Source of the DNA: CAHJXG01 sp964235485
GTDB taxonomy: Bacteria > Pseudomonadota > Alphaproteobacteria > Acetobacterales > Acetobacteraceae
DNA: 64,000 bases
Assembly (NCBI GenBank): GCA_964235485.1
Contig: CAXSAZ010000021.1
Span: 1 to 64,000, forward strand
Direction: 5' to 3'
Position numbers and translations under genes: made by a program. Within the stretch, counting starts at the first letter, position 1, and each line of letters starts with the position of its first letter. Positions 9,925 to 18,230 of this stretch are shown here, piece after piece. Under the pieces are notes generated by a model, which did not search any database, had not been told where the DNA came from, and worked only from the letters and a program-made list of their open reading frames with translations.

Positions 9925-11786
9925 GGCAGGAACCCCGTCGAGAACCATGGCACCGCCGCCACCAACAGCAGGCTGAGCGTCAGCACCCCCAGGTACGGCC
10001 AGATGCGCCGCAGCGCCACGTCCGGGTGCACCTTCCCGATGGTGCAGGCGGTGTAGTAGCCGAGGCCGAACGGCGGCGCGAACAGGCCGATGCCCATGGC
10101 CAGGATGATGACCACGGCGTAGTGCACCTCGTTTACCCCGATCTCCCGGGCGATGGGAAACAGCAGCGGCCCGAACAGCACCATGGCCGGGATGCCCTCC
10201 AGCACGCTGCCCAGCACGATAAAGGCGAATATGGAGATCACCAGGAAGCCCCAGTGCCCGCCCGGCACCCCGCCCATCGCCTGCGCCAAGGCGTGGGAGA
10301 AGCCCGATTGGGTCAGCGCCCAGGCCATCCCGGTCGCGGCGCCGATGATGAACAGGATCGCGCCCGACAGCGCCGCCGTTTCGACCAGCATGGGGTAGGC
10401 CCGGCGCCAATCGAACTCCCGGTACACCAGCAGGCCCACGACCAGGATGTAGGCGACGCCGAGGGTGGACACCTCCGTCGCGGTGGCGACGCCCTCCACC
10501 ACCGCGGCGCGGATCAGCACCGGCAGCACCAAGGCCGGCAGGCCGATCACGAAGGCGCGGAACACGAGGGACATCGGCGCGCGGGCGACGCGGGTTTCCG
10601 GCCGGTCCTCCGTCCGCTGCCGCGCGATGACCGCGAGCGCCAGGGCCAGCACGATGCCAGGCAACAGGCCGCCGGTGAACAGCGCCGCGACCGAGACGCC
10701 GGTGACGGACGCGACGGCGATCAGCACGAGGGAGGGCGGGATCGTCTCCGCCATCGCGCCGGAGGCGGCGAGCAGCGACACCATCTCCCCCTCGTTCAGG
10801 CCGCGGCGCTTCATTTCCGGGAACAGCACGGGGGCGACCGCCGCCATGTCCGCCGCCTTGGAGCCGGAAATGCCGGACACCAGCAGCATCCCTCCCAGCA
10901 GCACGTAGGACAGCCCGCCGCGCAGATGGCCGATCAGCGCCGCGAGGAAGCCTACCATGGCGCGCGCCATGCCGGTCATCTCGACCAACTGGCCCAGCAG
11001 CACGAACAGCGGCACCGCGAGCAGGATCAGCGAGCTCATGCCCTCGTCCAGCCGCCCCACGATCACCGACAGCGTGGTGGAGGTGGTGGTCAGGAGGTAG
11101 GCGGCGGTGGCGAGGCCGAAGGCGAACGCGATGGGCACGCCGAGCAGCACGGCCGCGCCCACCAGCAGCACGAAGAAGAACAGCAGGTTCCAGTTGCCGA
11201 CCGCGATCAGCACCGGCGAGCCGACCCAAAGCAGCACGGCGATGGCCGCGAGCGCCGCCGCCACCAGCAGCGTTTCCCGCCAGCCCTGCTGCAGCAAGCG
11301 GAGCAGCGCGATGGCGAGCATGGCGCCGATGCCGGCCAGCAGGGCGGCGGCGCGGATGCTGCCGGGCCAGCTCAGGGCCGGGGTCTCGATGAAGGACTGG
11401 TCCTCGACGTATTCGAGCGTCGGGTTGATCAGCAGCGCCAGGAACAGCAGCGGCACGCCCACCGCCAGCGCATCGACCCGCGCCCGCCACGCCGGCGACA
11501 TCATCGCCGCTACCGTGGTCAGCCGCATGTGCGCCCCCCGGCGCAGCGCGATGGCAGCCCCCAGCATCGCCAGCCACAGGAACAGCAGGGAGGCGATCTC
11601 GTCGCTCCACACCAGCGGGCGGTCAAACACGAAGCGCGACACGACGCCTGCGAACAGGATCACCACCTCGGCAACCACCAGGACCGCGGCCGGGATCTCC
11701 GTCAGCCAGCCGAGCGCGCGGTCGGCCAGGTCCAGCATCCCGTGGGCCGGCCGCGACGCCGGCGCGGCCCCTGCGGCCTGGCTCAT
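9921..11786 (-). CDS. TRAP transporter fused small and large permease (DctQ-DctM)
   Basis: Membrane component of a tripartite ATP-independent periplasmic transporter. Residues about 1-165 form a DctQ-like small subunit (four helices, with FDRPLVWSDEIASLLFLWLAMLG and LRRGAHMRL). The rest is a DctM-like large subunit with many helices, including GGMLLVSGISGSKAADMAAVAPVLFPEM and AMAETIPPSLVLIA. At 621 residues it is a natural fusion of two normally separate proteins. The start overlaps the binding-protein stop (ATGA). It moves a carboxylate or sugar acid into the cell on a sodium or proton gradient, and the neighbouring dehydrogenases suggest a hydroxy acid such as threonate. Confidence 0.88.
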   Translation of the reverse strand: MSQAAGAAPASRPAHGMLDLADRALGWLTEIPAAVLVVAEVVILFAGVVSRFVFDRPLVWSDEIASLLFLWLAMLGAAIALRRGAHMRLTTVAAMMSPAWRARVDALAVGVPLLFLALLINPTLEYVEDQSFIETPALSWPGSIRAAALLAGIGAMLAIALLRLLQQGWRETLLVAAALAAIAVLLWVGSPVLIAVGNWNLLFFFVLLVGAAVLLGVPIAFAFGLATAAYLLTTTSTTLSVIVGRLDEGMSSLILLAVPLFVLLGQLVEMTGMARAMVGFLAALIGHLRGGLSYVLLGGMLLVSGISGSKAADMAAVAPVLFPEMKRRGLNEGEMVSLLAASGAMAETIPPSLVLIAVASVTGVSVAALFTGGLLPGIVLALALAVIARQRTEDRPETRVARAPMSLVFRAFVIGLPALVLPVLIRAAVVEGVATATEVSTLGVAYILVVGLLVYREFDWRRAYPMLVETAALSGAILFIIGAATGMAWALTQSGFSHALAQAMGGVPGGHWGFLVISIFAFIVLGSVLEGIPAMVLFGPLLFPIAREIGVNEVHYAVVIILAMGIGLFAPPFGLGYYTACTIGKVHPDVALRRIWPYLGVLTLSLLLVAAVPWFSTGFLP

Positions 11787-12811
11787 GCCAGCCTGCCGGA
11801 GGTCTTTTCCAGCATGGCCCAGGGCTGGTCGCCGAACTTCGCCTGCCAATCCTTGTAGTAGCTGGTCGCACGCAGCGCGTCGCGGAACGGCGCGCGGTCC
11901 ACGTCGTGGAACGCCATGCCCTTGGCCGCCAGGTCCTGGCGCAAGCTGACGCTGAGCCGGGCGATGTCCGCCCGCTGATCCTGGCCGGACCGGGCCAGCT
12001 CGCGCTGCACGATTTCCTTGAGGTCGGGCGGCAGCTTTTCCCAAGCGCGGCGGTTGCCGACGATCTGGTAGCCGTCCCACACGTGCCCGGTGAGGCTCAG
12101 CGACTTCTGCACTTCATAGAGCTTCGTCGTGGCAATGATGGCGAGCGGGTTCTCCTGGCCCTCCACCACCTTGGTCTGCAGGGCGGAGTACAGCTCGTTG
12201 AAGTTGATCGGCGTGGGCGACGCGCCCAGCGCCTGGAACAAGGAGGTCAGGATCGGCGCGGGCGGCACACGGAGCTTGAAGCCCTTGAGGTCCGCAGGCG
12301 TCAGGATGTCGCGCGTGGAGGACGTGACCTGGCGGAAGCCGTTGGCCCAAAGATTGGTGACGGACACGAGGCCAACCTTGGCGATCTGGCCCGCCATATA
12401 CTGGCCCAACTCGCCGTCCACCGCCCGCCACACCGCGTCGTCGTCCGGAAAGGCGAAGCCGATGCTGACGATGCCGACCGCGGGCACCAGCGTGTTGAGG
12501 ATGGAGGTCGCGATGTTCAGGAACTCGACGCCCCCGTTGCGCACCTGGCTGATCAGGTCGGTGTCGGAGCCGAGCTGGTTCGCCGGGAACAGCCGCATCT
12601 CAAGCCGCCCACCCGAAGCGTCGCGGATGCGCGCCAACGCTTCCCCGGCGCGGACGTTGACGGGGTGGCTGGGGTCCTGGCCCGTCGCGAACTTGTAGGT
12701 GAACTCCGCAGCACTGCCCCGGCGGGACAGGATCGCGACCAGCGGCAGGGCCGCCGCGGTCGTAAGCATCGCGCGCCGGGCCAGGGTCGGCCCGCTTTCC
12801 TTGTCGTCCAT
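11783..12811 (-). CDS. TRAP transporter substrate-binding protein (DctP)
   Basis: Periplasmic solute receptor of the TRAP system, 342 residues. The N-terminus has a twin Arg followed by a hydrophobic stretch (LARRAMLTTAAALPLVAILS) and a cleavage region GSA-AEF, compatible with Tat or Sec export. Family landmarks include DPSHPVNVRAGEAL, LFPANQLGSDTDLISQVRNG and GQENPLAII (near 210), with the ligand-clamping Arg expected in the LKGFKLRVP segment near residue 170. GGGAG precedes the ATG at good spacing. It is third in the operon after the SDR and the 3-hydroxyacid dehydrogenase. Confidence 0.88.
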   Translation of the reverse strand: MDDKESGPTLARRAMLTTAAALPLVAILSRRGSAAEFTYKFATGQDPSHPVNVRAGEALARIRDASGGRLEMRLFPANQLGSDTDLISQVRNGGVEFLNIATSILNTLVPAVGIVSIGFAFPDDDAVWRAVDGELGQYMAGQIAKVGLVSVTNLWANGFRQVTSSTRDILTPADLKGFKLRVPPAPILTSLFQALGASPTPINFNELYSALQTKVVEGQENPLAIIATTKLYEVQKSLSLTGHVWDGYQIVGNRRAWEKLPPDLKEIVQRELARSGQDQRADIARLSVSLRQDLAAKGMAFHDVDRAPFRDALRATSYYKDWQAKFGDQPWAMLEKTSGRLA

Positions 12812-12858
12812 CGTTTTCTCCCGTTCTCTTTTATTATACGGCGCGAAGGCGCGGAGGG

Positions 12859-13773
12859 CTACGGCTTCTCCGCCGTGCCGTTCAACTGATTGTAAGTACG
12901 GATCAGTTGGCTGTCGTCCGCGCGCCCATGGCCTTGGCCCGATGCCGCCAGGAACAGTTGGTGCGCCACCGCGGCCATCGGCAGCGCCGCGCGGGCATCG
13001 CGCCCGGCTTCCATGACGATGCCCAGGTCCTTGACGAAGATATCGACGGCGCTGCGCACCTCCGGCTCCGCTTCCAGCATCCGCGGCCCGCGGTCCCGCA
13101 GCATCCAGCTTGAAGCGGCCGAGCCGCCGACGATGTCCAGCACCGCCGCCGTGTCGATGCCAAGCTTGGCTGCAAGCGCCAGGGCCTCCGCCGCGGCGGC
13201 GATGTGCACGCCGCAAAGCAGTTGGTTCACGGTCTTGACCACCGCCCCCTGCCCCGGCCGTTCGCCCACATGCACGACCTTGCCGCCCATGGCGTCGAGC
13301 AGCGGGCGCACCGCGGCGAAGTGCTCGCCCGGCGCCGCCGCCATCACCGTGAGCGACGCGGCGGCGGCGCCTGCGACCCCGCCCGACACCGGCGCGTCGA
13401 TCAAGCGCCGGCCCATCGCCTCCACCCGGCTCGCCAGGGCGGCGACCGCCTGCGGCGGGCAGGTCGCCATGACGATGACGCTCCCGCCTTCGGGCAGCGC
13501 CGCCGCGGCGCCCGCGTCGAACAGCACGGCCTCCGCCTGGGCCGCGTTGACCACCATCAGCACCAAGCTGTCTGCGCCGGTTGCCGCCTCGGCGGCGGAA
13601 GCGGCGCCGGTGCCGCCGGCCTTTCGCAACGCGTCGAGCGCCGCCGGGTTGAGGTCGAAGCCGCGCACGCCGTAGCCGGCTTTCAGCAGGTTCAGCGCCA
13701 TCGGCAGGCCCATGGCGCCCAGGCCCACGAAGCCGACCGTGCCGGGGGTGTTCGCGCCGCTCATGCCATCCAT
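12859..13773 (-). CDS. ltnD: L-threonate dehydrogenase-like 3-hydroxyacid dehydrogenase
   Basis: NAD(P)-dependent beta-hydroxyacid dehydrogenase family, 304 residues. The Rossmann motif GLGAMGLPMA (about 17-26) is followed by the substrate loop APVSGGVAGAA (about 127), the catalytic Lys in VVKTVNQLLCGVHIAAAAEA (about 185), and RSAVDIFVKDLGI (about 245). The NQLLCGVHIAAAAEALALA helix and the RSAVDIFVKDL segment match L-threonate dehydrogenases (LtnD) better than tartronate-semialdehyde reductases. LtnD oxidises L-threonate to 2-oxo-tetronate. The OtnK kinase and OtnC aldolase that normally complete the route are not in the window, so the exact substrate is inferred. A start 9 bases downstream is equally possible. 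Confidence 0.75.
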   Translation of the reverse strand: MDGMSGANTPGTVGFVGLGAMGLPMALNLLKAGYGVRGFDLNPAALDALRKAGGTGAASAAEAATGADSLVLMVVNAAQAEAVLFDAGAAAALPEGGSVIVMATCPPQAVAALASRVEAMGRRLIDAPVSGGVAGAAAASLTVMAAAPGEHFAAVRPLLDAMGGKVVHVGERPGQGAVVKTVNQLLCGVHIAAAAEALALAAKLGIDTAAVLDIVGGSAASSWMLRDRGPRMLEAEPEVRSAVDIFVKDLGIVMEAGRDARAALPMAAVAHQLFLAASGQGHGRADDSQLIRTYNQLNGTAEKP

Positions 13774-13821
13774 CCCTTCACCGAGGCAGCGCCCCGTCAG
13801 CCATTGCGCTCAGCCCCCTCT

Positions 13822-14577
13822 TCACCCATGGATCAACATGCCGCCGTTCACGTCGATGGTGGTGCCGGTCAGGTAGGACGACAGGTCGGACGCCAGGAAC
13901 AGGCACGCGCCGGCCACGTCCGCCGCCTCGCCCAGCCGGTTCAGCGGGATGCCCTTCAGGATGTCCGCGCGCATGGCGTCGGTGAGCCGGCCCGCCGTGA
14001 TGTCGGTCTGGATCAGGCCCGGCGTGACCGCGTTCACCCGGATGCCGTCCGGCCCGAACTCCCGCGCCATCGCCTTGGCCAGGCCAAGCACCCCGGCCTT
14101 GGCCGCCGAGTAGTGCGGCCCGCCGAAGATGCCCCCGCCGCGCTGCGCCGACACCGACGACAAGCAGACGATCGAGCCGCGCCGCCGTTCCCGCATGGAC
14201 GGGATGAAAGCCTGGCTGAGATACAGGGTGCCGCGCAGGCTCACGTCCAGCACGGCATCGTAGTTCTCGGGCGCGATGTCGAGGAACTTGACCGGCTGGG
14301 TGATGCCCGCGTTGTTGACCAGGATGTCGGCGCCGCCGAACGCGGCCAGCACGTCCCGGGCCGCGGCCAGGCACGCTTCCCGGTTCGTCACGTCGCAGGC
14401 GAGGCCCAGGTGTCCCTCGCCCGGCAAGGACGCCGCCGCTTCCGACGCGCCCGCGCGGTCCAGGTCCAAGATGGCGACCCGGGCGCCGTGCTCGGCGAAC
14501 AAGCGCGCGGTGGCGCGGCCGATGCCGCGCGTGCTGGCGGCGCCGGAGATCACGGCGGTCTGGCCGGTCAAAAGCAT
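13822..14577 (-). CDS. Short-chain dehydrogenase/reductase
   Basis: Classical SDR of 251 residues: cofactor motif GAASTRGIG (12-20), acidic LDLDRAG after beta-2 hinting at NAD preference, NNAG near residue 90, catalytic Ser in LSSVSA and YSAAK near 155, and TPGLIQTD. It heads the TRAP/dehydrogenase operon, with AAGGAG well placed before the ATG. It resembles FabG-type and sugar/polyol dehydrogenases. Its place in a catabolic operon suggests oxidation of a polyol or sugar acid rather than fatty acid synthesis. The substrate cannot be fixed from sequence. Confidence 0.82.
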   Translation of the reverse strand: MLLTGQTAVISGAASTRGIGRATARLFAEHGARVAILDLDRAGASEAAASLPGEGHLGLACDVTNREACLAAARDVLAAFGGADILVNNAGITQPVKFLDIAPENYDAVLDVSLRGTLYLSQAFIPSMRERRRGSIVCLSSVSAQRGGGIFGGPHYSAAKAGVLGLAKAMAREFGPDGIRVNAVTPGLIQTDITAGRLTDAMRADILKGIPLNRLGEAADVAGACLFLASDLSSYLTGTTIDVNGGMLIHG

Positions 14578-14756
14578 GAATCAAATTCTCCTTTTCGGGA
14601 CTTGTCGGACGAAGCCGGGGCGCTGGCAATCCGAAATCCGCGTGAGGCCCCGTGGCGGCGGCACCAGCAGGGCGCCGTTGCGCGGCCGTTTGGGCTTGCA
14701 GCGCATTGGACAGAACGGGCTTTGGGTGCATCATCGCAGCACTGCAAGGAGTTGCC

Positions 14757-14996
14757 ATGCGCAAGCTGATCTTGGCTGCCGTTTCGATCCTGACGCTCGC
14801 GGCGGCGGAGCCGGCGTTTCCCCAGGGCCTGCAAATGCCGGAAGCGCCCAACGCCACCCCGCCGGCGGGCACGCTTTCCGATGGGCGCACCAGCACGGCC
14901 AAGCGCCGCCGCCCGGCGCGCAAGCCCCGGCCGGCGCACCGCCGCACCCAATCCGAGCAGCAGGCGCCGGCCGTCCAAACTCCGCGGATCGGCTGA
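14757..14996 (+). CDS. Small secreted basic, Pro-rich protein of unknown function
   Basis: A 79-residue protein starting at an ATG preceded by AAGGAG. Residues 1-21 form a signal peptide (MRKLILAAVSILTLAAAEPA). The mature part is short, low in complexity and strongly basic, with the cluster KRRRPARKPRPAHRR near residues 49-63. No family is recognised. It is transcribed away from the SDR operon and lies alone before the GGDEF-EAL gene. The export signal and good ribosome site support a real gene, but the function is unknown. Confidence 0.55.
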   Translation: MRKLILAAVSILTLAAAEPAFPQGLQMPEAPNATPPAGTLSDGRTSTAKRRRPARKPRPAHRRTQSEQQAPAVQTPRIG

Positions 14997-15179
14997 GCCA
15001 CCTTGCTTTTCCCCGAACAGGAAGTGCCCCGCCACGCGGCCGTGAAGCGCCGGCGCGGCGGGTGCGACGACCTGTGGCCTGATGGCATGGGCCGCCCGTC
15101 ATGGCCATCCAGCAGCAGGCCGGGCTTCCAAGCCAGGGCCGACGTCGGTTAAGATCAGATCGAACTTGAAATGTAGGGC

Positions 15180-17567
15180 GTGGCCGTGGACCGTCGCGAT
15201 GATCCTGCCGCGATGCCGGGCACTGCTTCCGCCGCAACGGGCGTCGTGCTGGATCGCCTCGTACGCTTGGCAGCGCGCGTTGCGGAAGCAACCGCCGCGG
15301 TGCTCGCCCGGGGAGCAGGCCCGAACGTTTCGGCATTGTCGGCGTTCGGCCTATCTCAGGAGCAGGCAGAGGCGGCGGCCGGCTTCGACGCGGTTCTGGG
15401 CCGTGGCGCCGGCGAAACCGGAACGGTTAGCGCCGGGCTGACGGTGCTGCCGAACCTGCGGCGGGACGAGCGGTTCGCCGGTCATGCGTTGGTGGCCGGG
15501 CCGCCGCATTTGCGCTTCCTGGCCCACCTGCCGCTGCTCTCGTCCGAAGGCGACCGCCTTGGGTTCCTGTGCGTGCTTGACCCGGCTCCCCGCGCCGGCC
15601 TCACGGACACGCAGGCGGGGGCGCTGGGCGACATCGCCGGCCTGGTCGCCGCGGCCCGCGCACGGGAAGGCCGGCTTGCGCGGCTTGCGCACGCCACGGG
15701 CCATGCGCTGCGGGCGGACCGGATGCTGCGCCTGGTGGCGGAAGCGGCAACCTGCGCCGAGGCGCTGACCAGCCTGCTGGGCGAGTTGTGCCGCCACCAC
15801 GGCGCCGCGGTCGGCCGCATCTGGCAGTTGACGCAGCCCGACGAGCGCCTGGTGGAGGTCAGCCGGTTCCACGGCGACGGGCCGGACGAGCATCCCTACT
15901 ACCGCCAGCCGCCCACCGCGCCGGTGACGCGCAGCAACTCCATGACCGCAGGCGCGATCCACCGCAACGAGCCGCACGCCGTCATCTACGCGCAGGTCGA
16001 GCGGCCGGAACGCTTCGCGCTGCTCGCCGCCGCGGTCGCTTCCGGGCTGGCCGCCCAGGTGAGCTACCCGATCTGGGTGCAGGACCAACGGTTCGGCGTC
16101 GCGCTCGCCTTTTCCACCGCGCGGACGGACCTGGCGGAGGTGGTGGCGGACATCGCCTCGCTCGCCAACGCCATCCGCCCGGCGCTGTTCCGCAAGGTGG
16201 CGGAAGAGCGCATCCGCTTCGTGGCCCACCACGACGACCTGACGCAGCTCGCCAACCGCCTGCTGTTCCAGGAGCGCCTGAACAGCGCCATCGCCGCCGC
16301 GGCGCGAGGGGAGCATGGCCTCGCTTTGCTCTACCTCGACCTCGACGGGTTCAAGCTGGTCAACGACACGCGCGGCCATGGGGCCGGGGACAAGCTGCTC
16401 GCCGCGGTGGCCGCCCGGCTGCGGGAGAACTGCCGGGAATGCGACACGACGGCCCGGATCGGCGGGGACGAGTTCGCGGTCATCCAGCCGCTCGGCAGCC
16501 AGGCCTCCGCGGCCACGGCGCTGGCCTTGGCGCAGCGCCTGCTCGGTGCCGTGCAGCAGCCGTTCGACATCGACGGGCAGCGCGTGGTGGTGGGCGTGTC
16601 GATCGGCATCGCCCTGTATCCCACCGGCGGGGACACCCCGGACCAGTTGCTGCGCAGCGCCGACACCGCGCTGTATCGCGCCAAGGAAAGCGGGCGCAAC
16701 GCTTTCCGCTTGTTCGAGCCGGCCATGGAGGTGCGCCAGCTTGAGCGCGACCTGCTGGAGCGCGACCTGGGCGACGCCGTGGATGGGGGCCACTTCACCT
16801 TGGCCTACCAGCCGATCTGCGACGCTGCATCGCTGCAGATCCGCGGGTTCGAGGCGCTGCTGCGATGGCAGCATCCGGTGCGCGGGGAGGTCCTGCCGGG
16901 CCATTTCGTGTCGCTGGCGGAGGCGAACGGGCTGATCCTGCCGCTCGGCCGGTGGGCGCTGGAAACGGCCTGCGCCGCCGCGGCAAGGTGGGCGGCGCCG
17001 GTCTGCTTGTCTGTCAACTTCTCGCCTTTGCAGTTCCGCCAGCCCGACCTCGCGCAGCAGGTGGCCCGCGTGCTGGAAGGGGCCGGGCTGCCCGGCGAGC
17101 GGCTCGACATCGAAGTGACGGAAGGCTTGCTGCTCGGCAACTCCGGCATGGCGCTGCGGACCATGGAGGCGCTGAAGGAGCAGGGGATACGCCTCACGCT
17201 GGACGACTTCGGCACCGCCTATGCCAGCCTCAGCACCCTGCGCCGCTTCCCGTTCGACCGCATCAAGATCGACAAGAGCTTCGTCGGGGAGATGGGCCAT
17301 GACGACAGCTCCTTGGCCATCGTGGAGGCGGTGCTGCTGCTCGGCGCCCGGCTGCGGCTCGGCGTGGTGGCCGAGGGGGTGGAAACCGAGGCGCAGCTCG
17401 ACGCGCTGCGCCGCCTGGGCTGCAACCTGGTCCAGGGATACTTGACGGGACGGCCGATGCCGGAAGAGGCGGCGCGCGAGGCGGTGTTGCGCGGGAGGGT
17501 GGAGTTGGTGTCGGCCGAGTCGGAACGGTTTGCGTCGGCGGAACCGGAACGGTTTACGCCGGGGTGA
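15180..17567 (+). CDS. GAF-GGDEF-EAL bifunctional cyclic-di-GMP protein
   Basis: A 795-residue signalling protein. Two GAF-like sensory regions (about 25-150 and 190-335) precede a diguanylate cyclase domain whose signature GGDEF is intact at about 428-432 (preceded by RI), with the metal-binding LYLDLDGFKLVND near 382. The phosphodiesterase domain keeps Glu558 in EALLRWQHP, the DDFGTAYASL loop, the KIDKSF segment and VVAEGVETEAQ, so both synthesis and breakdown of c-di-GMP are chemically possible. No membrane segments are present, so it is cytoplasmic. Translation can start at either of two GTG codons (15180 or 15186). The 3' end overlaps the next gene by GTGA. Confidence 0.9.
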   Translation: MAVDRRDDPAAMPGTASAATGVVLDRLVRLAARVAEATAAVLARGAGPNVSALSAFGLSQEQAEAAAGFDAVLGRGAGETGTVSAGLTVLPNLRRDERFAGHALVAGPPHLRFLAHLPLLSSEGDRLGFLCVLDPAPRAGLTDTQAGALGDIAGLVAAARAREGRLARLAHATGHALRADRMLRLVAEAATCAEALTSLLGELCRHHGAAVGRIWQLTQPDERLVEVSRFHGDGPDEHPYYRQPPTAPVTRSNSMTAGAIHRNEPHAVIYAQVERPERFALLAAAVASGLAAQVSYPIWVQDQRFGVALAFSTARTDLAEVVADIASLANAIRPALFRKVAEERIRFVAHHDDLTQLANRLLFQERLNSAIAAAARGEHGLALLYLDLDGFKLVNDTRGHGAGDKLLAAVAARLRENCRECDTTARIGGDEFAVIQPLGSQASAATALALAQRLLGAVQQPFDIDGQRVVVGVSIGIALYPTGGDTPDQLLRSADTALYRAKESGRNAFRLFEPAMEVRQLERDLLERDLGDAVDGGHFTLAYQPICDAASLQIRGFEALLRWQHPVRGEVLPGHFVSLAEANGLILPLGRWALETACAAAARWAAPVCLSVNFSPLQFRQPDLAQQVARVLEGAGLPGERLDIEVTEGLLLGNSGMALRTMEALKEQGIRLTLDDFGTAYASLSTLRRFPFDRIKIDKSFVGEMGHDDSSLAIVEAVLLLGARLRLGVVAEGVETEAQLDALRRLGCNLVQGYLTGRPMPEEAAREAVLRGRVELVSAESERFASAEPERFTPG

Positions 17568-18142
17568 CGACCGTCCACTTCATCACGCACCCGGAGGTGA
17601 TAATCGACCCGGCGGTGCCGGTGCCGAGTTGGCCGCTCTCGGCGGCGGGGATGCGGCGGATGCGCCTTGCCGCCGGGCGACTCTGGCTTGCGGGGGTGCG
17701 ATCCCTGTTCACCAGCAGGGAACGCAAGGCGACGGACGCGGCCGGTGTGCTGGCCGAACGGCTCGGGATCGATCCCGTCGCCATCGAGGGCCTGGGCGAG
17801 AACGACCGGTCCGCGACCGGCTACTTGCCCAAGGCCGAGTTCGAGGCGGTCGCGGACGAGTTCTTCGCGCGCCCGGACGAAAGCGTGCGCGGGTGGGAGC
17901 GCGCGGCCGACGCGCAGCGCCGGATCGTGGGCGCCGTCGAACAGGCGATGGTCCTCGCCGCCGCCGAGGGCGACATCGCCATCGTGTCGCACGGGGGGGT
18001 GGGCGCCCTGCTGCTGTGCCATCTGCAAGGCGTGCCGATCAGCCGCGATGCGGACCAGCCCGGCGGCGGGGGCGGCCATGTTTTTTCCTTTGACCGGGCG
18101 AGCCGCCGGCTGCTGACGGGCTGGCGGCGCATTGAGGATTAG
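17564..18142 (+). CDS. Histidine-phosphatase-superfamily protein with altered RHG motif
   Basis: A 192-residue phosphoglycerate-mutase-like protein. The normal catalytic Arg-His-Gly motif reads Thr-His-Pro (FITHPEVII, residues 6-14), keeping the phospho-accepting His but losing the Arg. The second-half SHGG (about 143-146) with its catalytic His is intact, and SRERKATDAAGVLAERLG near residue 50 carries another conserved Arg. The GTG start overlaps the c-di-GMP gene stop, so the two are probably translated together. Loss of the RHG Arg may lower activity or change substrate; a phosphatase role is likely but the substrate is unknown. Confidence 0.75.
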   Translation: MTTVHFITHPEVIIDPAVPVPSWPLSAAGMRRMRLAAGRLWLAGVRSLFTSRERKATDAAGVLAERLGIDPVAIEGLGENDRSATGYLPKAEFEAVADEFFARPDESVRGWERAADAQRRIVGAVEQAMVLAAAEGDIAIVSHGGVGALLLCHLQGVPISRDADQPGGGGGHVFSFDRASRRLLTGWRRIED

Positions 18143-18230
18143 GGGATGCGCGTAGCCCGGCGCGGCCATGCCGCCAAAATCGGAAAAACAGACAGTCGAT
18201 CAGACACTCGGAGCGTTGTTCCGTGTCGCT

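Noticed and set aside
15351..17300. 649-codon frame antisense to the GGDEF-EAL gene
   Set aside because: Composition is typical of a shadow frame and no motifs are present; the sense strand has intact GGDEF and EAL domains.
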